Source: Streptomyces aureus
GTDB lineage: Bacteria > Actinomycetota > Actinomycetes > Streptomycetales > Streptomycetaceae
Assembly: GCF_000725495.1 (NCBI RefSeq)
Contig: NZ_JNZD01000003.1
Location: 124,001-188,000 of the forward strand
DNA length: 64,000 nt
Direction: 5' to 3'
Below are positions 34,427 to 44,075 of the stretch, one piece after another (the first letter of the stretch is position 1; every line of letters starts with the position of its first letter). Under the pieces are notes generated by a model. The model saw only the letters and a program-made list of their open reading frames with translations. It was not told the DNA's origin and made no database searches. Position numbers and translations under genes: made by a program.

Positions 34427-37078
34427 TCAGGCGGCGGCCTCCCGCGTGAGGGCGGTCCGCAGCCGCCGGGCCTGGGTCACCATCCTGGACGAGCCGCGCC
34501 GCTCGGCGGTCTCCGCGAGATGCGCGAGATCACCCCGGGCCCCGGACCGTTCGGCGCAGTCGGCGGCGACGGCCAGCAGGTCACCGAGCCCGTGCGCCGC
34601 ATTGGCGCCCGCCCCGTCGGCGGCGAGACCGGCCAGCAGGTCCGGAAGCAGGCCGCACAGCACCGACCAGGCGGTGGCGTACGCGCCCGTGGCCGCCGCC
34701 GTGCGGAGCGACTCGGCCAGCCGGGACTTCTTCAGCGCGTCCCTGCGTACCAGCTCCGCGAGGTCCGCGCCGAGCCGTCCGGCGTCGAGCTGTCCCCGGG
34801 CGGCGAGGACCAGCAGCGCGTCCACGGCGGCGAGCCGGTCCTCGGACCGCCGGGCCCCGAGCCCGTACGCCAGGCACAGGTGCAGCGCCTCGCCCGCCGG
34901 GCCGTCGGCCTCGGCGAGCAGCGGCAGCAGCGCCGCGTTCATACGGGTGTCCTCCACGGCGGCCGTGGAAAGGTCGCTCAGCAGCCGCGCCGCCACCAGT
35001 TCCCGTCGTCCGGGTACGACGGCCGGCCAGTGCCGCTGCTCGCCGAAGTTCCAGTGCCGGCAGTACTGGTGGTCCTTGAACACCGTCAGGGGGCGCCCCA
35101 GGAGCCTGAACTCCTTGGGGAACAGGCCCTGTATCTCCTCGAGTTCGCCCAGTTCCAGCAGGATCCGGGCTCCCGAGGTCCGCCGCCGACCCGTGGGGAG
35201 GAGCGGCTCCTCGGCCGTGAACCACTGGGCCAGCCGGGAGCCCTCGGGGCTGCCGATCGCACGGGCCCTCGCCGCGGACGCCGCGGCGGCCGCGGGATCG
35301 TCGCGCCGCACGCGCAGCAGCGCCTGCGCGAAGTCGGCCTGTCCCGGCCGGGCGTCGAGGCGTCGGTACTCGGCGAGGCGCGCCACCAGGTCGTCGGGCT
35401 CCAGCAGCCCGGTGTCCCAGCTCGGTGTGGCCAGCAGGAACGGCATCGGGTCGGTGCGGAGCCGGAAGGCCGCCTCCCAGAGACGGGCGTCGACGGCGTG
35501 GGAGAGCGCGCTGTGGTGGCAGGTCCCGGTCGTCGATCCCTTCTGCACCGCCGCATGAAGCGTGTGCATGCTGACCTGCTCGAACAGCGACGCCAGGACG
35601 ATCTCGAGACCTCCTGCGGACTCACGGAAGACCCGGTCCACCACCGGGTAGCCCGGATCGCGGTCCTTCCACCAGCACCGCGCGACCACGGGTCCGAGGG
35701 CCTCCAGCAGTTTCTCCCGGTCCCCGTGGGCGTGGCGGACCAGGCCGTCCAGGGCACGCTCGAACGTGGCGACCCCGCCCCCGGAGGCCAGCAACGCGCC
35801 GACCTCCTCGGCCAGTTCGGCCACCGACTCCGGCGCGGCCGCCGGCCGGGTCCGCTCCGGAACGGGCGGCAGCACCTCGTCATGGACCGTCCCGCCGGTG
35901 CCGGGATCCTCGATGCCGAGGAGGCGCAGCGCCCGGGACCGCAGCCCCGGGCTCAGGTCGGCGCAGAGCTCGCCGACGCGCGCCCGGCCGCCGTCCTGGA
36001 CGGGCAGCGCGGCGACATGGCGCTCCACCAGCTTGAGCGCGCGCTCCTGCACGTCCGTGTCCTCGTGCCCGAAGGCCTCCGCGACCACGGGCAGCAGGAC
36101 GGACGCCGTGGACGGATCCCGCTTGAGGACCTTCCCCAGCAGCACGAGCTGGGTGCGCACCAGCTTCTTCTCGGTGCGGAAGAGGACCCCCGAGGACATC
36201 TCGGCCAGCTCCCCGGTGGTCAGCTCGCCGTCCAGCACGAGAGCCGCGAGCACCGCCTGCGCGTGCCAGGCGACGGCCGGTATCGCCTGGCAGGCCATCG
36301 CCGTCCAGTCGGCGGAGCGTTCCCGCTCCTCCTCACGGGTCGGCGCCAGCGACGTCAGCAGCCGCAGGAAGACCCGCTGCTCGGCCGGGGCGCCACCGCG
36401 CAGCAGCCGCGCGACGCACAGGTCCAGCAGGACCTTCCGGTCCAGGACGCCCTCGGCGGTCAGCTCGGCGAGAGCGTCGTACCAGTTGCCAGGGCCCTGG
36501 TCGAACATCCAGGTCAGCTGCCCCATGGCCTCGGGCGACTCGAACAGCGCGGCGACCATCACGGGAAGGTGCGGGTCCCGGCGCAGCCGCTGCACCACGG
36601 AGCGCCCGCCGCGCCACGATGCGCCGATGTGCTCGAACCACCCCCGCACATAGGCGTCGGTCGTCGGCACCTCGCAGCCGGACAGCCCCACGAGCCCCGA
36701 CAACAGCTCGAACGGGATCCGCGAGGTCACCGGCCGGGCGGCCAGGCGGTGCGTCAGATCGGCCAGCCAGTCGGTCTCGCGGTCGCCCAGCACATGGAGC
36801 AGGACACCGGGGGAGGCCTGGGACCACCGCATGTCGGCCCCGGCGATCCAGGTAGCCGCGCCGGCGGCGCCCGTGTGGCACGCCGCTCCCGCCGCGTGCA
36901 GCGCGGCGGCGGTGCCCCTGGACGCCCAGGTCCACTGCGACGACCGCAGACCCTTGCGCAGTTCGTTCAACGCGGGCAGACAGGAGCGGCGTTCACCGTC
37001 GGTCATCCCGTCCAGGAGACCGGCGGCCTCGACCGTCCGCCCCGCCCGTACCGCCTCCAGCAGTGCTTCCCCGCTCAT
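34427..37078 (-). CDS. DUF6493 family protein
   Basis: An 883-residue cytoplasmic protein without membrane segments, made of alpha-helical, HEAT-like stretches (for example ALKLVERHVAALPVQDGGRA and ERALDGLVRHAHGDREKLLE). It contains FKDHQYCRHWNFGEQRHWPA and CHHSALSHAV near the middle and C-terminus. It is encoded in a translationally coupled pair with a SWIM zinc-finger protein (ATGA overlap at 37075-37078). Such pairs occur in the larger vWA/MoxR/SWIM gene sets (as in E. coli yeh), proposed conflict systems; here no MoxR or vWA gene is present in the window. Function unknown. Confidence 0.75.
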   Translation of the reverse strand: MSGEALLEAVRAGRTVEAAGLLDGMTDGERRSCLPALNELRKGLRSSQWTWASRGTAAALHAAGAACHTGAAGAATWIAGADMRWSQASPGVLLHVLGDRETDWLADLTHRLAARPVTSRIPFELLSGLVGLSGCEVPTTDAYVRGWFEHIGASWRGGRSVVQRLRRDPHLPVMVAALFESPEAMGQLTWMFDQGPGNWYDALAELTAEGVLDRKVLLDLCVARLLRGGAPAEQRVFLRLLTSLAPTREEERERSADWTAMACQAIPAVAWHAQAVLAALVLDGELTTGELAEMSSGVLFRTEKKLVRTQLVLLGKVLKRDPSTASVLLPVVAEAFGHEDTDVQERALKLVERHVAALPVQDGGRARVGELCADLSPGLRSRALRLLGIEDPGTGGTVHDEVLPPVPERTRPAAAPESVAELAEEVGALLASGGGVATFERALDGLVRHAHGDREKLLEALGPVVARCWWKDRDPGYPVVDRVFRESAGGLEIVLASLFEQVSMHTLHAAVQKGSTTGTCHHSALSHAVDARLWEAAFRLRTDPMPFLLATPSWDTGLLEPDDLVARLAEYRRLDARPGQADFAQALLRVRRDDPAAAAASAARARAIGSPEGSRLAQWFTAEEPLLPTGRRRTSGARILLELGELEEIQGLFPKEFRLLGRPLTVFKDHQYCRHWNFGEQRHWPAVVPGRRELVAARLLSDLSTAAVEDTRMNAALLPLLAEADGPAGEALHLCLAYGLGARRSEDRLAAVDALLVLAARGQLDAGRLGADLAELVRRDALKKSRLAESLRTAAATGAYATAWSVLCGLLPDLLAGLAADGAGANAAHGLGDLLAVAADCAERSGARGDLAHLAETAERRGSSRMVTQARRLRTALTREAAA

Positions 37079-38538
37079 CGCCCCTCGCTCCCGTCGACCC
37101 GGACGTCCGGACCGTCCTCGTGCCCGCGCGTGGGCGGACGCGAGGCCGGATCAGGACCGTCGCCCTGCCCGGCCCCCGCGCCGCGCCGTGCCATCCGTAC
37201 CGCGAGCGCGTGCTTGCACGGCCCCCGGCCTCCCCGGTAGGTGGCCCACCACAGGCAGGAACAGCTCAGCGTTCCCCCGTCGTCGCGGACCCGGTGCACA
37301 TGCCCGTCGTCCGCCGTGACCGTGCCGATGGCTCCGTCCAGCGCGACCGCGCCCGCCGCCACCAGGGCCAGAGCCGACCGCAGACGCGGGTTGTGCCGCT
37401 CGGCCCGCCCCGCGTCGTAGGGCAGTTCGCGGTGGAAGTAGGCGGCCTCCGCGGTGTCGTACCCCACGCGTCCCGATGTGCCCAGTCGGACCAGGGCGGC
37501 CCGCACCCGCTCGGCCGACAGGCCCGAGGCCGCGGCCAGGTCGCCGATGTCGACACGCGGCTCCCAGGCCAGCAGCACCGCGATCAGCTCGGCGTCCTCG
37601 GCGGCCTCGTCCGTGGCGAGGGCGTCCAGGACCCCGCCCTCCCCGGAGAAGCCCCGGGAGGCGTCCGGCGACAGGGTGAGCGTCAGCCGCATTCCGGGCA
37701 GGACGGCTTCCCAGGCGCAGGCCTTGGCGGTGGTGCCCGCGGTGACCGGCGGGCCGTACACACGCAGGGCCGTCGCGTGACGGAGCACCCGCTGGAGCGC
37801 GACCAGCCGGTCGGGTCCCGGCAGACACACGGCTCCCGGAACGGGCCGGGTCGTCGGCCGCAGTCCCCGGCCCGCGGGCACCACCCACTGGGCACCGCCC
37901 GAACCGCCGCGCCCCGAACCGCGCGGCAGCGAGCGCAGGAAACGCACGGCCTCGGCCGCGGACGGCTCGGCCCGCAGGTCGAAACCCGCCGCCGTCACCT
38001 GGGCTTCGGCGAATCCCCGCAGCCAGCGGTCGGGCAGCGGCACCTTCTTCTCCACCACCGGTCCGTCCAGCGTGGTCACGGCCATCTCGTCGGGGCCGAC
38101 CCGGAGGTGCAGCGGATCGTCCGTCCCGATGCGGGAAAGAGCCTCGCGCAGCGGGTTGTTGACGTCGACGTTCGTCGTCCCGTGTCCGATCTCGTCACCG
38201 TCGAGACCCCGGGACAGGACGTCCAGACGCGCGTACACCCCGCCGCAGCCGGAGAAGGACTCGAACCGCAGACGGTCGCCGTTGCCCGTGACCACCGGGT
38301 CCAGGGACGCCCGCAGCTGCGGCTGGTAGTAGCGCGCGGCCGCCACGTCCGCCACCGCCAGCAGCCCCGCGGCCGCCGCCTGAGGCGAGGTCAGGAAGCC
38401 CGCGAAGAACCGCGGATGGTCCTCGGTCCCCCTGGGCGTCGAGCCCCGTGAGGTCTCGAGGCCCAGCCGCCGGCCGCCGGGGGCGGACTCCAGCGCGGAG
38501 GGTCGGGTGTAGGCCACGGCCTGCAACGATCGCGTCAT
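37075..38538 (-). CDS. SWIM zinc-finger protein
   Basis: A 487-residue protein with a SWIM zinc finger near residues 427-444: CSCLWWATYRGGRGPCKH, the CxC...CxH ligand set. Upstream are two regions of alpha/beta character and a winged-helix-like region (PRVDIGDLAAASGLSAERVR). The C-terminus is charged and disordered. SWIM domains bind nucleic acid or protein. Its stop overlaps the start of the DUF6493 gene by ATGA, so the two products are probably made in equal amounts and work together. The ATG at 38538 is the first good start. Confidence 0.87.
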   Translation of the reverse strand: MTRSLQAVAYTRPSALESAPGGRRLGLETSRGSTPRGTEDHPRFFAGFLTSPQAAAAGLLAVADVAAARYYQPQLRASLDPVVTGNGDRLRFESFSGCGGVYARLDVLSRGLDGDEIGHGTTNVDVNNPLREALSRIGTDDPLHLRVGPDEMAVTTLDGPVVEKKVPLPDRWLRGFAEAQVTAAGFDLRAEPSAAEAVRFLRSLPRGSGRGGSGGAQWVVPAGRGLRPTTRPVPGAVCLPGPDRLVALQRVLRHATALRVYGPPVTAGTTAKACAWEAVLPGMRLTLTLSPDASRGFSGEGGVLDALATDEAAEDAELIAVLLAWEPRVDIGDLAAASGLSAERVRAALVRLGTSGRVGYDTAEAAYFHRELPYDAGRAERHNPRLRSALALVAAGAVALDGAIGTVTADDGHVHRVRDDGGTLSCSCLWWATYRGGRGPCKHALAVRMARRGAGAGQGDGPDPASRPPTRGHEDGPDVRVDGSEGR

Positions 38539-38659
38539 GGAAAAACCGTAGAGTCGACCACTGACAACGGCCGCTGACCTGCGCGAACTTGCTCTCCGAC
38601 GGCCCGCTCCGAGGCCCGCCGAACCGCGCCCGGGACCGGGTCCCGGACGCTGCTCGGCG

Positions 38660-38692
38660 GGCCGAGGGCGCGGTGGTCCGACGCCCTCGGCC
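38660..38692 (-). terminator. terminator hairpin after phoD
   Basis: GGCCGAGGGCG (38660-38670) pairs with CGCCCTCGGCC (38682-38692) around 11 bases, directly downstream of the phoD stop codon at 38701 on the minus strand. The 162-bp gap to the SWIM gene holds little else. Confidence 0.6.
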
Positions 38693-38700
38693 GGACGCCC

Positions 38701-40296
38701 CTACTGGCCCACGCGCCCGGGCTGGAGTACCTGGGTGAAGAGCACGGTCCCGTCCTGCTCGCGGAGCCGCACCGTCAATTCGCCGCTGTCCCCGTCGATG
38801 TCGACCTCGCCGAAGAACTGGTAGCCCCCGGCGGGCGAGACGTTCGAGGCGACCGGGGCCTTCACGAACACCCGCTCCGGACCGAAGGTGCCGTCCAGCG
38901 CGCTCGCCGGGAAGGCCCCGGCGTTCAGCGGACCCGAGACGAACTCCCAGAACGGCTCGAAGTCCGTGAAGGCCGCCCGCGACGGCTGGTAGTGCTGCGC
39001 CGAGGTGTGGTGCACATCGGCGGTGAGCCACACGGTGCCCGTGATCCGGCGGTGCTTGACGAACCGCAGCAGCTCGGCCAGTTGCAGCTCACGTCCCAGC
39101 GGCCGACCGGGGTCGCCCTGCGCCACGGCCTCGAAGTTCGGCCGGCCCTCGGTCGTGTCGGGCACGACGAGCCCGAGCGGCATGTCCGCGGCGATCACCT
39201 TCCACACCGCCCGCGAGCGTGACAGCTCACGCTTCAGCCACTCCAACTGCTCCGCGCCGAGGATCCCCTGCGGATCCGTGGTCTGGTCGTCCGGCGAGTT
39301 GGCGTTGCGGTACGTGCGCATGTCGAGGACGAACAGATCCAGGAGCGGACCGTGCCGCAGGACCCGGTGCACCCGTCCGCCCTTGTCGCCGGGCCGCAGT
39401 GTCGACACCGGGAAGTACTCGCCGAACGCGCGCCGGGCCCGGGCCGCGAGGACGTCGACGCTCTTCTCCGTGTAGCGCGTGTCCGTGGTGGCGATCACCT
39501 CGCCGGGGTACCAGTTGTTGCGCACCTCGTGGTCGTCCCACTGGATCACCGAGGGCACCTGGGCGTTGAACCTCCTGAGGTTCTCGTCCAGCAGGTTGTA
39601 GCGGAAGTTCCCGCGGAACTCCGCCAGCGACTCGGCGACCTTGGACTTCTCCTCGGTGGTGACGTTCCGCCAGGTGCCGCCGTCGGGGAGCGCGGCCGTC
39701 GCGGAGATCGGGCCGTCCGCGTAGATGTTGTCGCCGCTGCACAGGAAGAAGTCCGGGTCGAGGCGGGCCATCGCGTCGTAGATGCGGTAGCCGCCGATGT
39801 CCGGGTTGATGCCCCAGCCCTGCCCGGCCAGGTCGCCCGACCACAGGAACCGCACACCGCCCCGCCGTCCCTTGGGAACGGTCCGGAACGTGCCGTTCAC
39901 CGGCTCGCCGGTGCGCCGGGGGTCGTCGGGGTCGGCGAGCAGGACGCGGTAGTGGATCTGCTCGCCGGACGGCAGCCCGCGCAGCCGGGTCGTCCCGGTG
40001 AAGTCCGTGTCCGCGCCCAGCAGCGGACCGTGCCATCTGCGCGGGGCACGGAAGGAGGCGGTCGCCGACGTCTCGACGATCATCCGTGCGGGCCGGTCGG
40101 AACGGACCCACACCAGACCGGAGTCGGCGGTCACGTCCCCGGTCTGGACGCCCCAGCCCGCCCTCGGCCGGCCGGACAGGGCGAAGGCCGGTGCCGCGCC
40201 GAGGGTGGTGGGCAGGGCCAGTGCCGCCGACGCGGCCAGGGAGCCGCGCAGCAGGCTGCGTCGGTCGGGGAACGAGTTGGGCGGACGGTGCGCCAT
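38701..40296 (-). CDS. phoD: secreted alkaline phosphatase D (PhoD family)
   Basis: A 531-residue PhoD-type phosphodiesterase/alkaline phosphatase. The N-terminus has a Tat signal (PDRRSLLRGSLAASAALALP, then AAPAFA as cleavage site). Metal-ligand motifs are LWSGDLAGQG, FFLCSGDNIYADG, VIQWDDHEVRNNW and LTADVHHTSAQHY. It is exported folded and releases phosphate from phosphodiesters outside the cell. The ATG at 40296 has GGAGG upstream; an upstream ATG at 40341 is out of place for a Tat signal. A Pho-box-like direct repeat lies about 80-100 bp upstream. Confidence 0.92.
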   Translation of the reverse strand: MAHRPPNSFPDRRSLLRGSLAASAALALPTTLGAAPAFALSGRPRAGWGVQTGDVTADSGLVWVRSDRPARMIVETSATASFRAPRRWHGPLLGADTDFTGTTRLRGLPSGEQIHYRVLLADPDDPRRTGEPVNGTFRTVPKGRRGGVRFLWSGDLAGQGWGINPDIGGYRIYDAMARLDPDFFLCSGDNIYADGPISATAALPDGGTWRNVTTEEKSKVAESLAEFRGNFRYNLLDENLRRFNAQVPSVIQWDDHEVRNNWYPGEVIATTDTRYTEKSVDVLAARARRAFGEYFPVSTLRPGDKGGRVHRVLRHGPLLDLFVLDMRTYRNANSPDDQTTDPQGILGAEQLEWLKRELSRSRAVWKVIAADMPLGLVVPDTTEGRPNFEAVAQGDPGRPLGRELQLAELLRFVKHRRITGTVWLTADVHHTSAQHYQPSRAAFTDFEPFWEFVSGPLNAGAFPASALDGTFGPERVFVKAPVASNVSPAGGYQFFGEVDIDGDSGELTVRLREQDGTVLFTQVLQPGRVGQ

Positions 40297-40373
40297 GGAT
40301 ACGCCTCCGGAGACGGATTCGGCCAGTGTGCAGAGCCACACCTACTGGTGCGCCGCAGCGCGCGCGGAAACCC

Positions 40374-40399
40374 CGGGTGAACAACCCGGGTGGACAACC
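40374..40399 (-). promoter_or_regulatory. Pho-box-like tandem repeat upstream of phoD
   Basis: Read on the minus strand, two 13-bp units, GGTTGTCCACCCG and GGTTGTTCACCCG, stand head to tail (40387-40399 and 40374-40386). The core GTTCACCC resembles the Streptomyces PhoP direct-repeat unit (GTTCAYYYRG), but the period is 13 rather than 11. The location, 78-103 bp before the phoD start codon, fits PhoP activation. Confidence 0.5.
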
Positions 40400-40500
40400 G
40401 GCCCCGGGAGTCGCGGAATCGGCACCGTCGACCGGGCACGGCGGCCTCGGCGCCCGGCCGGTCTTCGTCGCGGGTCGGACCGTCCCGGGGCGCAGGCGCC

Positions 40501-42087
40501 TCAGAGCGCGAGGGCCTCTTCAGCGGGACCCGGGCTCCCAGCGGCGTCCGCCAGCAGCCGCACCCCGTCCCGTATCCGCGCGGGCGGCAGATGGGCGTAC
40601 CCCAGCACCAGCCGTACGCCGTCCCCGGCCGTCGTTCCGTAGTGCGCCGAGGGCCGGACCGCGACCCCGGCCGCGGCGGCCCGGGCCAGGAAGCGGTCCT
40701 GGGGCCCGTACCGGCCGGGCAGCGCGGCGACGACGTGCAGCCCGGCCGCGATCCCGGACACCTCGGCGCCCGGAAAATGTTCCTCGAGCGCCGCGACCAG
40801 GACGTCACGCCGCTCCCGGTAGGCGTTCCGGCAGCGGCGCAGCTGACGGTCGTAGTCGCCGCGCTCCACGAAACGGGCCAGGAGCGCCTGGTCGAGGACC
40901 GGGTTGCCGAGATCCATGGTGCGTTTGCGCTCGACCACCTCCTCGACGTGGGACCCCGGGACGAGGAGCCAGCCGAGCCGGAGTCCCGGGGCGAGCGACT
41001 TGCTGACCGAGCCCGTGTACGCGACGCGCTCGGGGTCGAGACCCTGGAGGGCGCCCACGGGGGCACGGTCGTAGCGGAAGTCGCCGTCGTAGTCGTCCTC
41101 GATCACCATCCCGTCCACGGACCGCGCCCAGTCGAGGAGTTGGGCCCGGCGCCGGGCCGAGTACGCCAGCCCCGTGGGGAACTGGTGGGCGGGCGTCGTC
41201 ACCACCGCCCGTACACCCGATGCCGTGAGCGGCCCGACTGCAAGACCCTCGGCGTCGAGCGGCAGCGGTACGGTGCGGACGCCGGCCGAGGCGAACAGCG
41301 CGCCGTGCTCCGGGCTGCCCGGGTCCTCCACGCCCACGGCGGGGGCCCCGCGCGCGTGGAGCACGAGCCCGAGCAGCGTCATCGCCTGGGCGACCCCGGA
41401 GACGACGACGATCCGCTCCGGGTCCGCGACCACGCCCCGGCGGCGCGCGAGCAGTCCGGCGAGCGCGGTCCGCAGCCCGGGCAGACCGCGCGGATCCGGG
41501 TAGCCCAGTGCGCGGTTGGGCAGTTCGGCCAGTACCGCCCGGTGCGCCGCGGCCCACGCGGAGCGCGGGAACAGCGACAGGTCGGGGGTTCCCGGAACGA
41601 AGTCGGCCCGCACCCCGGCGGGCCGCGGCGCACGGTCACGCGCGCGTGGTCCGACCGCTCGGGCCGCTCCGCCGACCCAGGTGCCGGCACCGCGGCCACT
41701 GCGCAAGTAGCCCTCCGCCGTCAGCTGTTCGTACGCCTCCGTGATCAGCCCCCGTGACACGCCGAGGTCGGCGGCGAGCGCACGGCTGGACGGCATCCGG
41801 GTGCCCGGAGCGAGCCGTCCGGAGCGGACGGCCTCGCGCAGCCCGGTCTGAAGGGTCCGCCCCCGCGCGCGTGGCGGTGCGGCGACGGCCGGCAGCAGCA
41901 GCTCCCAGGCGGCCGACGCGGGTGCCGGTCCGGCCGCCGCGGCCTCCGGCTCCTCATGATCGGCCCCCGGCCCCTCGCGAGCGGCTTCTGGAGCCGCCCC
42001 CGGTTCCTCACCTTCGGCCCCCGGTACCACCCCCGACCTCTCGCGACCGACCCCCGGCACCGCCCGATTGGTCCCCGATGACGTCAT
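40501..42087 (-). CDS. MocR/PdxR-type GntR-aminotransferase regulator
   Basis: A 528-residue fusion. Residues 1-60 are a low-complexity P/G/E-rich tail. A GntR winged helix follows ([40 protein letters not shown]), then an aminotransferase-I domain with [28 protein letters not shown] and the PLP lysine in [17 protein letters not shown]. MocR regulators use PLP or an amino-acid adduct as effector. It is divergent from an EamA exporter and likely controls it. The ATG at 42087 is used; the real start could lie further in, after the low-complexity part. Confidence 0.9.
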   Translation of the reverse strand: MTSSGTNRAVPGVGRERSGVVPGAEGEEPGAAPEAAREGPGADHEEPEAAAAGPAPASAAWELLLPAVAAPPRARGRTLQTGLREAVRSGRLAPGTRMPSSRALAADLGVSRGLITEAYEQLTAEGYLRSGRGAGTWVGGAARAVGPRARDRAPRPAGVRADFVPGTPDLSLFPRSAWAAAHRAVLAELPNRALGYPDPRGLPGLRTALAGLLARRRGVVADPERIVVVSGVAQAMTLLGLVLHARGAPAVGVEDPGSPEHGALFASAGVRTVPLPLDAEGLAVGPLTASGVRAVVTTPAHQFPTGLAYSARRRAQLLDWARSVDGMVIEDDYDGDFRYDRAPVGALQGLDPERVAYTGSVSKSLAPGLRLGWLLVPGSHVEEVVERKRTMDLGNPVLDQALLARFVERGDYDRQLRRCRNAYRERRDVLVAALEEHFPGAEVSGIAAGLHVVAALPGRYGPQDRFLARAAAAGVAVRPSAHYGTTAGDGVRLVLGYAHLPPARIRDGVRLLADAAGSPGPAEEALAL

Positions 42088-42134
42088 GGAAGTGGACCTT
42101 AAACCGGACCACATCCGTTCCTAGCGTCGGAGTC
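42088..42134. promoter_or_regulatory. MocR/EamA divergent promoter
   Basis: The 47-bp gap has two direct GGACC elements (42094-42098 and 42106-42110) around TTAAA, a typical arrangement for MocR binding sites. TAGCGT (42122-42127), 7 bases before the EamA ATG, is a -10 box for the exporter. Confidence 0.6.
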
Positions 42135-43529
42135 ATGAACGTCACCACCACCCGGGGCGCGCTGCTCGCCGCCCTCGCCTGCGTCCTCGTCGGAGCCTCC
42201 TTCACCGCCAACAGCGTGATGGGCCACTACCCGTACGCGGGCGGCCAGTTCCTGCGCTACGGCCTGGCCTGCGGCCTTCTGCTGCCCCTCCTCGGCCGGG
42301 GCGGTGCCGCCCCGTTGCGGCGGCTCACGGTCCGCCAGTGGGGGCGCCTCGCGCTGCTCGCGGCCGTCGGCATGGTCGGCTTCAACCTCGCGGTGCTCGC
42401 CGCCGAGCGCACCGCCGAACCCGCCGTTCCCGGTGTCTTCGTGGGCTGCGCGCCGGTCGTCGTGGCGGTGCTCGTGCCGCTCCAGGAGGGCCGGCGGCCC
42501 CGACGCCGGGTCCTGTACGGGGCGGCGCTCGTCGCCCTCGGCGCCCTCAGCGTCCAGGGATGGGGCCGCACGGATGCGGCGGGGATCGCCTGGTCCCTGG
42601 GCGCGCTGGCGGGGGAGGCGGGCTTCGCCGTGCTGGCGGTGCCGGTGCTGCGCCCGCTCGGGCCCCGGCTGCTGTCGGCCGCCGTGTGCGGTGTCGCCGC
42701 GGCCGAGTCGGCGCTGGTCGGACTGATCGGCACGGCCGGCGGCCGCGGGACGTGGCTGCGGACGCCGGACGCCACCGAGGCGACCGCGCTGCTGTGGCAG
42801 GCGGCGGTCGTCACGGTGATCGGCTTCGTCTGCTGGTACATGGGGGTGCAGCGCATCGGCGCGGAGCGCGCCACGCTGTTTTCCGGCCTGATCCCGGTCT
42901 CCGCCGCCTGCACCGCACCGCTCGTGGGAACGGGCGCCTACGGGATCGCGCAGGCGGCCGGAAGCGCCCTCGTGGGTGCCGGAGTCGCCCTCGGATCAGG
43001 GGCGTTGAACCACGTCCTGGGACGAGGCCCACGCACCGCGGCGGAGGACGGTCGGCCGAACGCGGCGCAGGGCGGTCGGCCGAACGCGGCTGATGTCCGT
43101 CCGCCGACCGTGTCCGAGGACCGTCGACCGACCCGGGCCGGGGACTGTCCGGCCGCCGTGGCCCAAGTCCGTCCGGTCGCCGCCAAGACGGCCCGCACCA
43201 CGACGCCCGCCCCGGACGGACCCCGCGTCACCGTCCGGGACGGCTCAGCGGCTGCCGTCGAGGATGACGCGTGCGACGAGCGCCGGGTCGTCGTTCATCG
43301 GGACGTGGCCGCAGCCGGGCAGCCGCACCAGGCGCGCCCGCGGAATGATCTGCTTGGCCCGGACACCCTGGCGGCGGATCAGCAGGCGGTCGCGGGAGCC
43401 CCAGGCCACGGTGACGGGCAGCGTCGGGATGTCGTCCGTGAACTGGACGGACGTACCGGCCCTGAGGGTCTCGGAGAAGCCCTCGGCGTGGGCCAGGGCC
43501 AGCGTCTCGGCGACGACGGCCTCGGGTGA
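42135..43529 (+). CDS. EamA-family exporter with abnormal C-terminal extension
   Basis: A DMT exporter whose ten-helix core ends near residue 295 (ALGSGALNHVLGRG). The frame then runs on for about 165 residues of low-complexity sequence, first through two exact 18-bp copies (43049-43066 and 43073-43090, encoding GRPNAA twice) and then 285 bp into the opposing hydrolase gene, before TGA at 43527. Family length is 280-310, so the original stop codon was probably lost by repeat expansion or frameshift. The core is likely functional: divergent MocR control suggests export of an amino acid or vitamin-related compound. Confidence 0.78.
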   Translation: MNVTTTRGALLAALACVLVGASFTANSVMGHYPYAGGQFLRYGLACGLLLPLLGRGGAAPLRRLTVRQWGRLALLAAVGMVGFNLAVLAAERTAEPAVPGVFVGCAPVVVAVLVPLQEGRRPRRRVLYGAALVALGALSVQGWGRTDAAGIAWSLGALAGEAGFAVLAVPVLRPLGPRLLSAAVCGVAAAESALVGLIGTAGGRGTWLRTPDATEATALLWQAAVVTVIGFVCWYMGVQRIGAERATLFSGLIPVSAACTAPLVGTGAYGIAQAAGSALVGAGVALGSGALNHVLGRGPRTAAEDGRPNAAQGGRPNAADVRPPTVSEDRRPTRAGDCPAAVAQVRPVAAKTARTTTPAPDGPRVTVRDGSAAAVEDDACDERRVVVHRDVAAAGQPHQARPRNDLLGPDTLAADQQAVAGAPGHGDGQRRDVVRELDGRTGPEGLGEALGVGQGQRLGDDGLG

Positions 43530-44075
43530 GCGGCGGCCGGGCCGGGCGTAGATGGTGCTGGTCAGCACCGTGCGCCCGGCCACCGAGCGGGAGAGCCGCT
43601 CGATGACGGGGAGCGGCATGCGCCGGGCCGTCTGGCGCATGGCGATCAGCAGGCCGAAGGCGTAACGGCGCTCCACCGGCGACCAGAAGCCGGCGGGCGA
43701 GAGCGCGGTCACGGACCGTACGAGCTTCTCGCGGCCCAGTTCCAGGGCCAGCAGCCCGCCGAGCGAGTTGCCGGCGACGTGCGGCCGCTCGATGCCCAGC
43801 TCATCGCACAGTGCCCCGAGCAGGGGTACCACCGTCGACAGGTCGTGGGTGAGCCCGTCGGGCAGCGCGGGGGAGGCGCCGAAACCGGGGAGGTCGACGG
43901 CGATCACGTCGCGTTCGGCCGCCAGGATGGGGATGACCGGGTCCCAGGCCTGCCGGTGGTGCCCGATCCCGTGCAGCAGGAGCAGCGGTTCACCGTGTCC
44001 CACGCGCGCGTAGGACACGGTGACCGCCTTGGGGCCGCGCGGTGAGGGGAAGTTGACGGTGACCGTGTCGGACAT
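43245..44075 (-). CDS. alpha/beta hydrolase
   Basis: A 276-residue hydrolase of the MhpC type. LLLHGIGHHRQAWDPVIP is the oxyanion region, the nucleophile is in HVAGNSLGGLLALELG, the acid in VAWGSRDRLLIRR and the histidine in LPGCGHVPMNDDP. Fully conserved motifs show this is the real gene in the region where it overlaps the EamA extension. The ATG at 44075 has GAGGAG upstream. Substrate unknown. Confidence 0.85.
   Translation of the reverse strand: MSDTVTVNFPSPRGPKAVTVSYARVGHGEPLLLLHGIGHHRQAWDPVIPILAAERDVIAVDLPGFGASPALPDGLTHDLSTVVPLLGALCDELGIERPHVAGNSLGGLLALELGREKLVRSVTALSPAGFWSPVERRYAFGLLIAMRQTARRMPLPVIERLSRSVAGRTVLTSTIYARPGRRSPEAVVAETLALAHAEGFSETLRAGTSVQFTDDIPTLPVTVAWGSRDRLLIRRQGVRAKQIIPRARLVRLPGCGHVPMNDDPALVARVILDGSR

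Noticed and set aside
31286..37240. Plus-strand open frames of about 1000 residues across the methionine lyase, ACT-GNAT and DUF6493 genes
   Set aside because: They are rich in R, G, P and H without any family motif and coincide with well-supported genes in other frames.
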